A stretch of DNA of 64,000 bases from Rhodocyclaceae bacterium UBA2271 (GCA_002347405.1 DDXB01000024.1:1-64000); one strand, 5' to 3'. Positions 7,537 through 16,584 are shown, counted from the first letter of the stretch. Translations and numbers: made by a program. Notes: generated by a model not told the origin, from the letters alone.

Positions 7537-9235
7537 GCTTTTCGCGCAACCCGGACATGCGTCCGGCGCGGTTCGCGCATGCCGCCTGCAATACGGCTTC
7601 TGACGACCACAGGCTAAGGCGCTGACGCGCCCGGGTGACCCCTGTGTAGACCAGTTCGCGCGTCACCACCGGCGAAATCGATGCGGGCAAGGCCAGCAGC
7701 ACGTGCGCGAATTCCGAGCCCTGTGATTTATGCACCGTCATCGCCCAGGCCACTTCCCAATCCGGCAGGCGGGTGAACGGAATCCAACGCGGCGCTGCGG
7801 ATGTGCCATCCCCATTGCTGGCGAAACAGACCTTGAGGCTGCCATCGACCGGGTCGGGCAAAGCCAGGCCAATGTCGCCGTTGTAAAGCCGCAGCAGTGG
7901 GTCGTTCTTCACCACCATGACCGCCATGCCTGGCTGGGCCAGCATCGCTTCGGGCGGCGTCAGCGCCCGGTTGATCTCGGCAACATCCTGGCGGTGCGCA
8001 CAGAGCACACGGAAGCGTCTGAAATGTTCGAATAACTCAGCCACCGGCAGGCCTGCCGCCACGGCATCCCGATAATCCTGATAACCCGCCTGCACAGCGG
8101 AGATCAATGTCTGCGGAGCAACTTGCGGCTGCCAGTCGAGGTCAATTGTGCCCACCCCGAAATCGCCGCTGTGCGGCGATCTCCCCTCAAGGGGCCGAGA
8201 AACACGTTGGGCGGCCCGGCGTGTTTCTTGAGCGGCGGCTTTCAACTGATCGATGGCACCCGGCGCATCTCCCTGCCGCAGGCATCCGGCGAGTTGGCCA
8301 ATGCCACTTGTCCCGGCAAAACGGAAACTGGCCGTCAGCGTCGCCACGCAGGACGCCAGACGTTCACTGGCGCACAGATCGGCAAAGACCGCGCCGGCCT
8401 CGACAGCGGCCAACTGGTCGCGGTCGCCGAGCAGGATCAGGCGGGCGGCAGCGGGCAGTGCATCAAGCAGATGCGCCATCAGCGACAGGTCGATCATCGA
8501 GGCTTCATCGATCACCAGCACATCCACCGCCAGCGGCCGTTCCCGGCAGTGATAGAAAGCGCTGCCATCGGCGCGCATGCCGAGCAGGCGATGCAGGGTC
8601 ATCGCGCTGTGCGCCGGAGTTGAAGCACCCGTTGCGCCGAGCGCTTCCGTCATGCGCGCCGCCGCCTTGCCGGTTGGCGCGGCGAGGGCAATGCGCAGCG
8701 GCGGTCCGCCGGATTGGGCGGCCTGCTCTTGCAACAGGGCGATCAGTCTTGCCAGTGTGGTGGTCTTGCCGGTGCCGGGGCCGCCTGCAATCAGGGCCAG
8801 GCGATTGACGAGCCCGATGCGGGCCGCCGCGCGCTGGCCGGCATCGGCGAAATGGCTGTCCAGCGCGGCTTCCATATCCGCACTGAGGACTTCCGGAGTC
8901 GTCGCCCGCGCCAGCAGATCCAGCGCGACCTGCTGCTCATAGGCCCAGTAGCGCCGCAGGCTCAGGCGCCGGCCATCCCAGACCAGCGGGGTCGGATCAT
9001 CAGCGCCACCGACAATGGCCATGTCCGGCAGGCGTGCAATCAGCCCGGCGCGCTCTGCGCCACTCATCTCGTCCGCCCATGGCCCCCAGCCTGCCTCTTG
9101 ATCGAGGTCGGCGCAGACATGGCCATCCTGCGTGGCCTGACAGGCCAGCGCCACGGCCAGACGCGCAGCGGGATCGTCACCGCCCAGATAGCGTGACAGA
9201 TGGGCAACGATGGGAGCGATGGCTAATTTGACCAT
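7511..9235 (-). CDS. recD: Exodeoxyribonuclease V alpha subunit (RecD)
   Basis: RecD is the 5'-3' SF1 helicase of RecBCD, which processes double-strand breaks. The 574-residue protein shows Walker A GGPGTGKT at 151-158, the Walker B segment VLVIDEAS, LLGDRDQLAAV, and the C-terminal motifs TVHKSQGSEF and VYTGVTRAR. The start at 9235 overlaps the recB stop by 13 nt. An R3 repeat copy (8165-8230) is read in frame as an arginine- and proline-rich stretch at about residues 336-358, in the loop between the motor domains. Helicase motifs are intact, so function is probably preserved. Confidence 0.96.
   Translation of the reverse strand: MVKLAIAPIVAHLSRYLGGDDPAARLAVALACQATQDGHVCADLDQEAGWGPWADEMSGAERAGLIARLPDMAIVGGADDPTPLVWDGRRLSLRRYWAYEQQVALDLLARATTPEVLSADMEAALDSHFADAGQRAAARIGLVNRLALIAGGPGTGKTTTLARLIALLQEQAAQSGGPPLRIALAAPTGKAAARMTEALGATGASTPAHSAMTLHRLLGMRADGSAFYHCRERPLAVDVLVIDEASMIDLSLMAHLLDALPAAARLILLGDRDQLAAVEAGAVFADLCASERLASCVATLTASFRFAGTSGIGQLAGCLRQGDAPGAIDQLKAAAQETRRAAQRVSRPLEGRSPHSGDFGVGTIDLDWQPQVAPQTLISAVQAGYQDYRDAVAAGLPVAELFEHFRRFRVLCAHRQDVAEINRALTPPEAMLAQPGMAVMVVKNDPLLRLYNGDIGLALPDPVDGSLKVCFASNGDGTSAAPRWIPFTRLPDWEVAWAMTVHKSQGSEFAHVLLALPASISPVVTRELVYTGVTRARQRLSLWSSEAVLQAACANRAGRMSGLREKLSFLTVSC
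8165..8230 (+). repeat. R3 repeat copy inside recD
   Basis: Aligns over its full length with the two R3 units in recB: a GCCGC/GCGGC stem, a C-run facing a G-run, then GAGAAACACGTTGGG and GCGGCCCGGCG. It differs at several scattered bases, so it is an older or diverged copy. It is translated without frame disruption. Confidence 0.85.
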
Positions 9236-12200
9236 GTGCCTCCATCCATGATGGCATCATCCGGTCGGGCAAAAAACACCCCGGCCTGCGTATCGGGTCC
9301 CATGCCGCGCAGGAACAGGTAGAACACGCCGCCAAAACTTGCCGTCCAGTCGAGGCCGGGCTCGCGCAGTTGCAGCGCGCGCTTCAGGGCGGCCGCATAG
9401 ATCCGCAGTTGCAGGTCATAGCGGTGCGTGCGCATCACTTCCGCCAGGCGCTGCGGCGCATAGTCATCGACCTGCTCGCCCAGCCAGTTCGACTTGTAAT
9501 CGACGATGTACCAGCGCCCGTCATGCCGGAACACCAGGTCGATGAAACCTTTCATGTAGCCGGCCGGCGCAACTGCCGATCCAATTGGGTAGGTGAACTC
9601 CAGTTCGATCAGTCGTTCGCCGCGCGCCACTTGCGCCAGGCACAGGCCGTCGGCATTCAGTGGCGTGGCCACGACATCGGCCATCATGCGTTCGAGCACC
9701 GGCCGCCATTCGGGCGGGTAGGCAAACTCCTCCAGCACGGCAGCGGCGATGTTTCCCACTGCGGCAGCAGACTGGAAGTCCACGCGCTCGAACAAAGCAT
9801 GCAGGCAACTGCCGGCACGGGTACCGCGCGGGAAATCCATGAAGCGCGAGAAAGTCGGCGCTGGCGGGACGGCGGGCAGAGCAAAAGGTGAAATATCGGC
9901 CACGCGGGCATCGTGATCCGGGATCTCCTCATTGCCCAGTCGTGCCGCGAGACTGGAGAAACTGCTGACGCGCCACGGCGCACGTATCGTCCCGACAAAG
10001 GGGCGCGCCGTCAGTTCGGGTGCGATGGTCTCGGGTTCAGGAACGGCCGGGGCGCCATCCACCGGCAAGCTTGCAACCGCCATCGCCCCATCCAGTTCGC
10101 CAGCCAAGGCCGCAATCTCTTCCTGCAAGGCGGCTTCGTCCAGTCTGGCCAGTTTTTCGGACAGTTGTACGCGCGGATCTTCAGCGGCTGCAGCCGCCTC
10201 CGGCTTACGCGGTGCGAACAAGAGCCAGGCGAGTGGCGAGCGCTCGCATTGATTCACCTTGCCCCAGACGACGATGCAGCGATGTTCGGCACGCGTCAGC
10301 GCGACATAGGCCAGGCGCAATTCCTCGGCGGCGTCTTCAAGATCGGCCTGCTGGCGCAGCGCATCGATTTGCGCGGAACCGAAATCGAGGCAGGCGCGGC
10401 TGCCTTCTTCCGCCGCGCGGGAATGCGCAAATACCGGCCAGCGCCTGGCATCGAACCCCGGACCGTCCCACAGGAAAGGACAGTAGACAATTGGATACTG
10501 CAAGCCCTTGGCGGCGTGAATGGTGACGATGCGCACCAGTTGCGCATCACTTTCCAGGCGCAGTTGTGCTTCCTCGGATTCGCTGGCTTCGCGGGCACGC
10601 GCCAGATGGCGGGCCAGGCCTTCGATGTCGAGTGCAGCATCGTGTTCGGCCCCTTGCAACAATTCGGCCAGATGACGGTAATTCGTCAGCCGCCGCTCGC
10701 CGTCGGGCCGCGCCAGGATGCGCGCAACAACGCCTTCGCGCCGCAACAGGCGACGCCACATCGCCATGAAACCGCGTTCGCGATACAGCAGCAGATCGTC
10801 GTGGAAGCAGCCCTGCCGCTCGCTCCAGGCACGCTCGTCAGTTGTCCAGGCGGACAATTGCGCCGCATCGGCACCGAGCAGCACTGTCGCCAGCGCCGCC
10901 CGCACCAGACCTTCGCGCGTCGGGGCGGCCACCGCCAGCAGCACACGCTCGACCTCCTCGGCTTCGGCGCTGTGCCAGACACTGCCGCCACCCAGCGTGA
11001 CGCTGGCAATGCCGCGCCGCGCCAGTGCGTGTTTCACCAGTTCGCCCTGCTGATGCTTGCGCACCAGCACGGCAATGTCGCCGCCCGCCAGCGCGCGCGT
11101 GCCAACCTGCGCCCGTCCCGCTGTCGCCAGTCCCAGCAGGCGGGCGATGTCGGCGGCGATCGCGCTGGCCGCCAGTGGCTGCGCCATTTCCTTGGTGAAG
11201 TTTTTTCCCCCCTCAGGCTTTGTCATCGTCCATAGCGTGAGCGCCGCCGCATTGCCAGTGTCATCATCGATGCGGCAGGGGGTACGCGCCATCCGTGCCG
11301 GCTTGGCCGGCTCGAAGGGCAGAGCGGCGATCAGAAAAGGGTTCGGGCGCGCGAACAAGGCATTCACGGCGGTCAGCAAAGGTGGATCGGAACGCCGATT
11401 TTCCAGCAGGGCATAACCGCTATCGACCTGCTGCCGCGCCGTCAGATAGGCGAACACGTCTGCGCCACGAAAACCATAGATCGCCTGCTTGGGATCGCCG
11501 ACGAAAACCAGCGGGGAAGCCCCCCCCGCAAAAGCCGCTGCGCGGCTTTCTCCCCCCAGGGGGCCAAGAAACACTTGGGGCGGCCCGGCGTGTCCATTGA
11601 CTCCCCCCGCAAAAGCCGCTGCGCGGCTTTCTCCCCCCAGGGGGCCAAGAAACACTTGGGGCGGCCCGGCGTGTTTCTTGATATCTTCCCGACCGAATAT
11701 GCCAAAGAATATGTCGAGTTGCAGCGGATCGGTGTCCTGGAACTCATCGATCAGCGCCGCCCGGTAGCGATTGCGCAGGTTGCCGGCGAGCGCCGCACCG
11801 GACGGCCCTTGCAGTGCATGGGCGAGATCGGCGAGCAGGTCATCGTAGGCCATCTGGCCGCTGCGCCGCTTTCTTGCGGTCAGTTCGCTGCGGGCCGTGA
11901 GCAGAAAATCATGCAGCAGTCGGCGCGTGGCATTTTCATATGACGCACCAAGATGCTCCCCCGCCTGCACCAATGCATCGACGGCGCCAAAGAACGCATG
12001 TTCGGCCGGCGGGCTGTTTTTGGTGCTTTTCCCGCTGATCATCGTCAGCCCGAAAACCGTCATGGCTTCCGGCAAGGGGAAAGGCGCGCTGGCGGCGGCG
12101 AAGATCCGACCGAGCAGGTCGATTCTGGGTTGCATCTTTTTCGGCGCATAGACGCCTTGATGCAGTTTGGCGCCGGCCAGCCAGGCACAGAGCGTCGCGG

Positions 12201-12891
12201 CATCCTTTTGCCAGAGCGTGCGCGCCGCGGCAAAAGTGGCGGCAAAGGCCTGCTCGGCATCTTGCGGGTCATCTGCATCCGGCGCCAGCATCAGGGCATC
12301 GAGGCGGCCAACATGCGAGCGCACCCGGCGCACCAGTCCCTCCGGTCCGCCGAACGCCCCAATCAGCCAGCGCGCCCAGGGTTCGGAAGCCGCCGCCAGC
12401 AACTTGCGCCAGGCATCGCGGGCGACGCCGGCGAGCAGGTCCTGCTGGTCGGCGAGCAATTCGCGCTCGAAGGGCTGTCCGGCATCGAAGGCGGTTGCCG
12501 TCAGCGCGCGCTGGCAAAAACTGTGAATGGTGAAGATGGCGGCTTCGTCGAAGCTTTCGATGGCGAGACGCAGCCGCGCTGCGGCCTGATCGGGGTCATG
12601 GCGGGCGAGCAGCGCCTGCAGGTTTTCATCATCAGTCGTTCCTGCCTCAAACGCTGCAAGCGCCTGCATCAACCGGTTGCGGATGCGGCCGCGCAATTCG
12701 CCGGTGGCGGCGCGCGTGTAGGTGACGACAAGGATCTGGCCGATCTCGAGTTGCTGTTCGAGCAACAGGCGCAATACCAGCGCGGTGATCGTCCAGGTCT
12801 TGCCCGTGCCGGCACCGGCCTCGACCAGGCCGATGCCGTCGAGCGCAACGTCGAAGGGGCCGGCGAGCGGAATGAAATGCCGCTCAGTCAT
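9223..12891 (-). CDS. recB: Exodeoxyribonuclease V beta subunit (RecB)
   Basis: RecB is the 3'-5' helicase and nuclease of RecBCD. The start is ATG 12891 (MTERHFIPL), overlapping the recC stop by 8 nt; the frame open to 13167 is a recC shadow. The 1222-residue protein has Walker A EAGAGTGKT at 24-32, DEFQDTDP near 385, GDPKQAIYGFRGAD after the insert, and the nuclease motif VDYKSNWLG near 1129. Between DEFQDTDP and GDPKQAIY lie about 54 extra residues (404-458) made of two 27-residue tandem repeats encoded by R3. A perfect R1 copy encodes AVPPAPTF at about 1007-1014, before the nuclease domain. Confidence 0.96.
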   Translation of the reverse strand: MTERHFIPLAGPFDVALDGIGLVEAGAGTGKTWTITALVLRLLLEQQLEIGQILVVTYTRAATGELRGRIRNRLMQALAAFEAGTTDDENLQALLARHDPDQAAARLRLAIESFDEAAIFTIHSFCQRALTATAFDAGQPFERELLADQQDLLAGVARDAWRKLLAAASEPWARWLIGAFGGPEGLVRRVRSHVGRLDALMLAPDADDPQDAEQAFAATFAAARTLWQKDAATLCAWLAGAKLHQGVYAPKKMQPRIDLLGRIFAAASAPFPLPEAMTVFGLTMISGKSTKNSPPAEHAFFGAVDALVQAGEHLGASYENATRRLLHDFLLTARSELTARKRRSGQMAYDDLLADLAHALQGPSGAALAGNLRNRYRAALIDEFQDTDPLQLDIFFGIFGREDIKKHAGPPQVFLGPLGGESRAAAFAGGVNGHAGPPQVFLGPLGGESRAAAFAGGASPLVFVGDPKQAIYGFRGADVFAYLTARQQVDSGYALLENRRSDPPLLTAVNALFARPNPFLIAALPFEPAKPARMARTPCRIDDDTGNAAALTLWTMTKPEGGKNFTKEMAQPLAASAIAADIARLLGLATAGRAQVGTRALAGGDIAVLVRKHQQGELVKHALARRGIASVTLGGGSVWHSAEAEEVERVLLAVAAPTREGLVRAALATVLLGADAAQLSAWTTDERAWSERQGCFHDDLLLYRERGFMAMWRRLLRREGVVARILARPDGERRLTNYRHLAELLQGAEHDAALDIEGLARHLARAREASESEEAQLRLESDAQLVRIVTIHAAKGLQYPIVYCPFLWDGPGFDARRWPVFAHSRAAEEGSRACLDFGSAQIDALRQQADLEDAAEELRLAYVALTRAEHRCIVVWGKVNQCERSPLAWLLFAPRKPEAAAAAEDPRVQLSEKLARLDEAALQEEIAALAGELDGAMAVASLPVDGAPAVPEPETIAPELTARPFVGTIRAPWRVSSFSSLAARLGNEEIPDHDARVADISPFALPAVPPAPTFSRFMDFPRGTRAGSCLHALFERVDFQSAAAVGNIAAAVLEEFAYPPEWRPVLERMMADVVATPLNADGLCLAQVARGERLIELEFTYPIGSAVAPAGYMKGFIDLVFRHDGRWYIVDYKSNWLGEQVDDYAPQRLAEVMRTHRYDLQLRIYAAALKRALQLREPGLDWTASFGGVFYLFLRGMGPDTQAGVFFARPDDAIMDGGTWSN
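9851..9873 (+). repeat. R1 repeat copy 2 (perfect), in recB
   Basis: Perfect R1, antisense to recB, read as AVPPAPTF in the linker between the helicase region and the C-terminal nuclease domain. Confidence 0.95.
11521..11681 (+). repeat. Tandem 81-bp R3 duplication inside recB
   Basis: Two nearly identical units, 81 bp apart (aligned at 11528 and 11609), each contain GCAAAAGCCGCTGCGCGGC, a C6-A-G5 dyad, CCAAGAAACACTTGGGG and CGGCCCGGCG. 81 bp is exactly 27 codons, so the duplication is frame-neutral. The encoded unit starts HAGPPQVFLG and ends AAAFAGG. It splits RecB between helicase motifs II and III. Confidence 0.95.
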
Positions 12892-15800
12892 CGCCGGGTT
12901 TCTCGGTGGAGGCATCGACTGCTTGCATCGCCGCGCGCAGCGGCCCGAAAATCTGCGCCGCCAGTTGCTGGAATGTTGCGCCAAGGGGATCGTCCATCCG
13001 GTCGCGCAAGGCCAGCCGCAGATAGGCATCATCGCGTTCGCCGGGAGTCTTCTGGAAGCTGTTGCCGAACCAGGCACTGCGCCAGCCCGATTTGCCTTCC
13101 AGCCAGGCCCAGGCAGTTCTGGGATAGAACGGCAAGGGTGCGCTCTGGCCCTGTCGATAAAGGGCAAGCAATTCGGTCAGGTGGGGCGCGAAATCCTCGA
13201 GCGGGGCCAGCACCGTGATGCCATCGTTGGCCAGCAACACGCTTTGCTTGACCACGCCGGGCGGCGCGGCAAGCTGCAACAGCAGATGATCGATCCACAA
13301 GCGCAACCGATCCTGCGGGCGGGTGCTGCCGAAGCGCAGGCGCCAGAGTCCGTTTGGCGTGAGGTGATCAAGGCGGCCGCTCAGGACGGTCTGCCCGGAG
13401 TCGAAACGCAGCTCCACCGGCGGCAAGGCCTCGGCCGTGGCCCAGGCATGGGCGGATTGCCAGAGCGTGCCGGCTTCTTCATGTGCCGCTGCGCTGGCAA
13501 TGCCCCCGGCCACGCCATGCGGCAACCAGCCGCGCGCGCGCAGCAGCTGGGTGGTTTCTTCCGCCGTCGCACTCGCCTTGAGGCCGGCGAAATGCGCCTC
13601 GCGCAGGCGGTAGTTGTCGAGATTATCGGTCACGAAGGGTTCGTGAATCTCCAGCAGTTCTTCGCTTTCCTCGAGATGGATGCCGAGTTGCTCGCGCAGA
13701 TAGAAGCGCACCGGGTGGTCGAAAAAATGCTGCAGGCGCGGCAGTTCAATCAGCTCGCCGGCGGCGGGCACATGCACTGGCATGCCACCCAGAAACGGTC
13801 TGGCGCTGCGCTCCGCGTGAGTGGCGCCCGCCGCACAGATTGCGCCGCACTGCTCGGCATCGAAGCTGAACAGCAGCGGTGCGGACTGATCGAAATACGC
13901 CGCACTGAACGGCTGCAGCGGATGCTGCACGACCAGCGCCGTGGCGCTTAGTCCGGTCATCGTCGCCAGCGTGTCGATCACTTCGGCCAACGGCGCAGCG
14001 GGCGGGAATTCGACATTGCTGCGCGGGTCGCGCCCGGTGTAGGTGACGACGAGGGCATCACCGGCGCACAGCAGCATTTCGAGGAACGCATAACGTTCCT
14101 CGCCACGGTGGTTGCGGTCACCCGGTCGGGGATGCCGCGCGATGAGGTCGAAGCTGACCGGCGTGGCGGGACGCGGCCAGGCGCCGTCGTTCATGCCGAC
14201 CAGACACAATACCCGCGCCGGCAATGGCCGACCGGGCAGCAGTGCGGCGATTGTCGCCGCTCCGGATGCAAAGGCCCGAGCAGGAGCACGTTCGGCGAGC
14301 GCGACATCAAGTTCGCGCAGCATGACGGCGAGCGGCAGCCGGGCTTCGCAGCGCGCAGTGCGTGCGTGGGCCGCCAGTTCGGCAAGTGCCGCGCGGATGC
14401 GTTGTGCTTCGTCCTCTTCCCCTTCAGTCGAAGCGAGAAAGCGTTCCTGCGCTTCACCGAGGATTTCCATCCAGTTCGACGCCGTCCCGCCAGCGCCGAC
14501 TTTATTGGCCCCCCACGCTCGCAACCCCGGCTCGCTGCCCCCCATGAAATCACCCGAAGCGGTGACGGGGGGGCGAGCGTCGGCTTGGGAATGCCCGGCG
14601 CCGACCTTCTGCACCAGCACGAACAGGGCTTCAGCATAGTCGGCAAAGCGCCCCAGCAATTCCGCCCGGCCACCCTCGATGCCGGTGACCGGCAACACCC
14701 CGCCGTACAAACGTTCCGGCACATCGGGCATGGCGACACCCAACAGCAAGCGCTGCAAGCCGGCGCGCCAGGTATGGGCGTCATCCAGCGGCAAGCCACG
14801 CCGCTGGCGCGCGCGGCCATCCAGACCCCAGCGGATGCCCGCCGTGGCGACCCAGTCGCGCAGCAGCGGCAGTTCGCTTTCGGCAAGGTCAAAGGCGCGT
14901 CGCACGGCCGGCTCTTCCAGCAGTCCCATGACACTCTCGGCGTCGAGTTCGCTTTCTGCCACCGCACACAGACGGCGCAGCGCGCGCCACAGCGGCGCGC
15001 CAACCAGCGGACGATCCGCCACCACACAGGGAATCCGGCGCGCGGCCGGCGCATGCTGCAGCACCGCCTCGATGGCTGGCGCATAGGTTTCGATATCCGG
15101 GGTGAGGATCAGGATATCCGCCGGATGCAGGTCGGGCATGGCTTCGAACAACGCCAGCAGGCGATCGTGCAGCACCTCGGCTTCACGCAGCGGGCCGTGA
15201 CAGGCATGGATCTGCAAGGAATCATCGGGCGCAACAGTGGTGCTGCTGTCGAGGTCGAGGATGTCCCGCTGCAAGCGCCCCAGCAATCGGGTGGGCGGGT
15301 CGACAAAATAGTGATGTTCCCGGGTTGGCAGGCGCTCGCCCGCGTCGGTCAGGCGGGTCATCGCATGCTGTCGCGCCCGTCCCAGCGAGGCCAGCAGCGG
15401 ATGGCCGGCTTCGAGCAAGCGGGCGGCCTCGGGGTGATCGATGGCGAGGCGCAGGCGCACGCGTTCGCGGTCGATGTCACCCCAGTATTCGCGGCAGGGC
15501 GCCAGTACGAAGACATGCAGGTCGATCCATTCGGCCAGATCGAGAAACACTTCCCAGTAGAGGGCGGGCATCGACTCGACGGCAAACAGGCTGATCCGCT
15601 GCGGCAAACGCGCGCGCGCACGCGGGTCCCGCCGCAACTGCGCCATGAAGCGTTGGCGCGGATGCTCGGCGGCCACTTCCGACAGTTCGCCCATCAGGGC
15701 GCGCCACAAGCCGGCCTGCCAGATCTCGTCCGGCCCAAGTCCCAGCAGCTTGCCGGCACCCCAGAATTCAAGCCAGTCGGGACGTTCGACCAGATAGCGA

Positions 15801-16189
15801 TCAAACTGGGCAGCCAGCCTGCACGCAAGTTCGTAGCGCTTGACGCCATCGTCGTCAGCCAGGTATCGCCTAACCTCCGGTGCAGCACTCTCACCCAGCA
15901 AGCGCAGCAGGCGCCATTGCATTGCTGCGCGATCGAACGGATTGACCGCAGCGACTTCCGCCAGCACCCGGCCAAACAGATGCCAGACATAGGCAGCGGG
16001 GAATGGAAAGGCAATCTGTGTGGCGATGCCCAATTCATCGGCAAGCCGGAACCCCAGCCAGCGTGATACGGCCGTGGCTGGGGTAACCACCTGCTCGGTC
16101 TCCAGCAAGGGCAACGGCGCGGCGCGCATCAGCGCGGCCTGCGCCATGACCAGCGTATCGGGACGATTACTCAGATGAAGGTGCAGCAT
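12884..16189 (-). CDS. recC: Exodeoxyribonuclease V gamma subunit (RecC)
   Basis: RecC is the Chi-scanning, non-catalytic subunit of RecBCD. The 1101-residue protein starts MLHLHLSNR, as in the family, and heads the recC-recB-recD operon with overlapping junctions. A composite insertion lies at about residues 526-571: a degraded R1 (KVGAGHS), an R2 element read as a glycine- and proline-rich peptide, then a perfect R1 (KVGAGGTA). Flanking residues VLVQ and NWMEIL look like normal RecC sequence. RecC length is close to the usual 1100-1150, so parts elsewhere may be shorter. Whether the insertion affects Chi reading cannot be told from sequence. Confidence 0.95.
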   Translation of the reverse strand: MLHLHLSNRPDTLVMAQAALMRAAPLPLLETEQVVTPATAVSRWLGFRLADELGIATQIAFPFPAAYVWHLFGRVLAEVAAVNPFDRAAMQWRLLRLLGESAAPEVRRYLADDDGVKRYELACRLAAQFDRYLVERPDWLEFWGAGKLLGLGPDEIWQAGLWRALMGELSEVAAEHPRQRFMAQLRRDPRARARLPQRISLFAVESMPALYWEVFLDLAEWIDLHVFVLAPCREYWGDIDRERVRLRLAIDHPEAARLLEAGHPLLASLGRARQHAMTRLTDAGERLPTREHHYFVDPPTRLLGRLQRDILDLDSSTTVAPDDSLQIHACHGPLREAEVLHDRLLALFEAMPDLHPADILILTPDIETYAPAIEAVLQHAPAARRIPCVVADRPLVGAPLWRALRRLCAVAESELDAESVMGLLEEPAVRRAFDLAESELPLLRDWVATAGIRWGLDGRARQRRGLPLDDAHTWRAGLQRLLLGVAMPDVPERLYGGVLPVTGIEGGRAELLGRFADYAEALFVLVQKVGAGHSQADARPPVTASGDFMGGSEPGLRAWGANKVGAGGTASNWMEILGEAQERFLASTEGEEDEAQRIRAALAELAAHARTARCEARLPLAVMLRELDVALAERAPARAFASGAATIAALLPGRPLPARVLCLVGMNDGAWPRPATPVSFDLIARHPRPGDRNHRGEERYAFLEMLLCAGDALVVTYTGRDPRSNVEFPPAAPLAEVIDTLATMTGLSATALVVQHPLQPFSAAYFDQSAPLLFSFDAEQCGAICAAGATHAERSARPFLGGMPVHVPAAGELIELPRLQHFFDHPVRFYLREQLGIHLEESEELLEIHEPFVTDNLDNYRLREAHFAGLKASATAEETTQLLRARGWLPHGVAGGIASAAAHEEAGTLWQSAHAWATAEALPPVELRFDSGQTVLSGRLDHLTPNGLWRLRFGSTRPQDRLRLWIDHLLLQLAAPPGVVKQSVLLANDGITVLAPLEDFAPHLTELLALYRQGQSAPLPFYPRTAWAWLEGKSGWRSAWFGNSFQKTPGERDDAYLRLALRDRMDDPLGATFQQLAAQIFGPLRAAMQAVDASTEKPGDD
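14481..14503 (-). repeat. R1 repeat copy 3 (perfect), in recC
   Basis: Perfect R1 in the coding orientation, read KVGAGGTA. It forms one border of the composite insert in recC. Confidence 0.95.
14509..14543 (-). repeat. R2 element inside recC
   Basis: On the minus strand it reads GGGGGGCAGCGAGCCG, a short spacer, then GCGAGCGTGGGGGG, the same two arms as the intergenic element at 7205-7252. A further partial arm (G-run then CGAGCGTCGGC) is present at 14566-14584. Confidence 0.8.
14594..14608 (-). repeat. Degraded R1 half copy in recC
   Basis: AAGGTCGGCGCCGGG matches the left part of R1 with two changes and is read KVGAG. Together with the perfect copy at 14481-14503 it brackets the R2-derived insert as direct repeats. 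Confidence 0.5.
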
Positions 16190-16226
16190 GACGAAGCGAT
16201 TCTAAGCCGGCATGGACAGGTGCACG

Positions 16227-16256
16227 AAAAAAGGCCACCCGCAGGCAGCCCTTTTT
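16227..16256 (-). terminator. Rho-independent terminator for the rpsF-rplI operon
   Basis: On the minus strand AAAAAGGGC and GGCCTTTTTT flank a short GC-rich centre and end in a run of six Ts. This is the right place and strand to stop transcripts coming from rplI. The A-run on the other side could make it bidirectional. The stem has a one-base bulge. Confidence 0.6.
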
Positions 16257-16289
16257 CAACGCATGTGCTGACTTAAACCGCAGCCTTTC

Positions 16290-16582
16290 CGCCGGGCCGC
16301 CCTCTCTCGCTTTGCGAGAAAGGGCTCTCTGGTGGCCCCCCTTTCCCCCACCCCTTTCCCGCCAGGGGAAAGGGGAGAAAAGCAGACCCCGCAGTAGCCT
16401 TGCCGCCGGGCCGTCCCAAGGCGAGGCGGCACGCGGCGCCAGCCGCAACCCGCACCACAACCCGAATTACGCGCCCCGAAACAAACGAGCGCAGCGAGTC
16501 AACAGTCACCTCCCCCGCGAGGGGGAGGCTGGGAGGGGGCGGGCAATAATCCCCCGCGAGGGGGAGGCCGGGAGGGGGTGGG
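16290..16582. repeat. Mosaic of GC-rich dyad repeats between recC and rplI
   Basis: The 395-bp gap between recC and rplI holds no gene. It contains two R3 arms (16290-16302 and GCCGGGCCGTCCCAAGG at 16404-16420), a TCTCGC/GCGAGA stem (16305-16319), a 10-bp CCCCTTTCCC/GGGAAAGGGG stem (16351-16375), and two tandem copies of a CCCCC-GCGA-GGGGG hairpin followed by a G-rich tail (16509-16544 and 16551-16582). The last copy ends 3 bp from the rplI stop codon. Confidence 0.8.
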
Positions 16583-16584
16583 AC

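Noticed and set aside
11521..11681. CRISPR array or phage repeat
   Set aside because: Only two units, head to tail without unique spacers, translated in frame within recB, and no cas genes in the window.
14108..16066. Long plus-strand ORF of 652 codons opposite recC, and similar ones at 9913-11235, 11953-13218 and 12722-13951
   Set aside because: They are antisense shadows of GC-rich recC/recB: no family motifs, no ribosome sites, and the minus-strand proteins have clear helicase and nuclease motifs.
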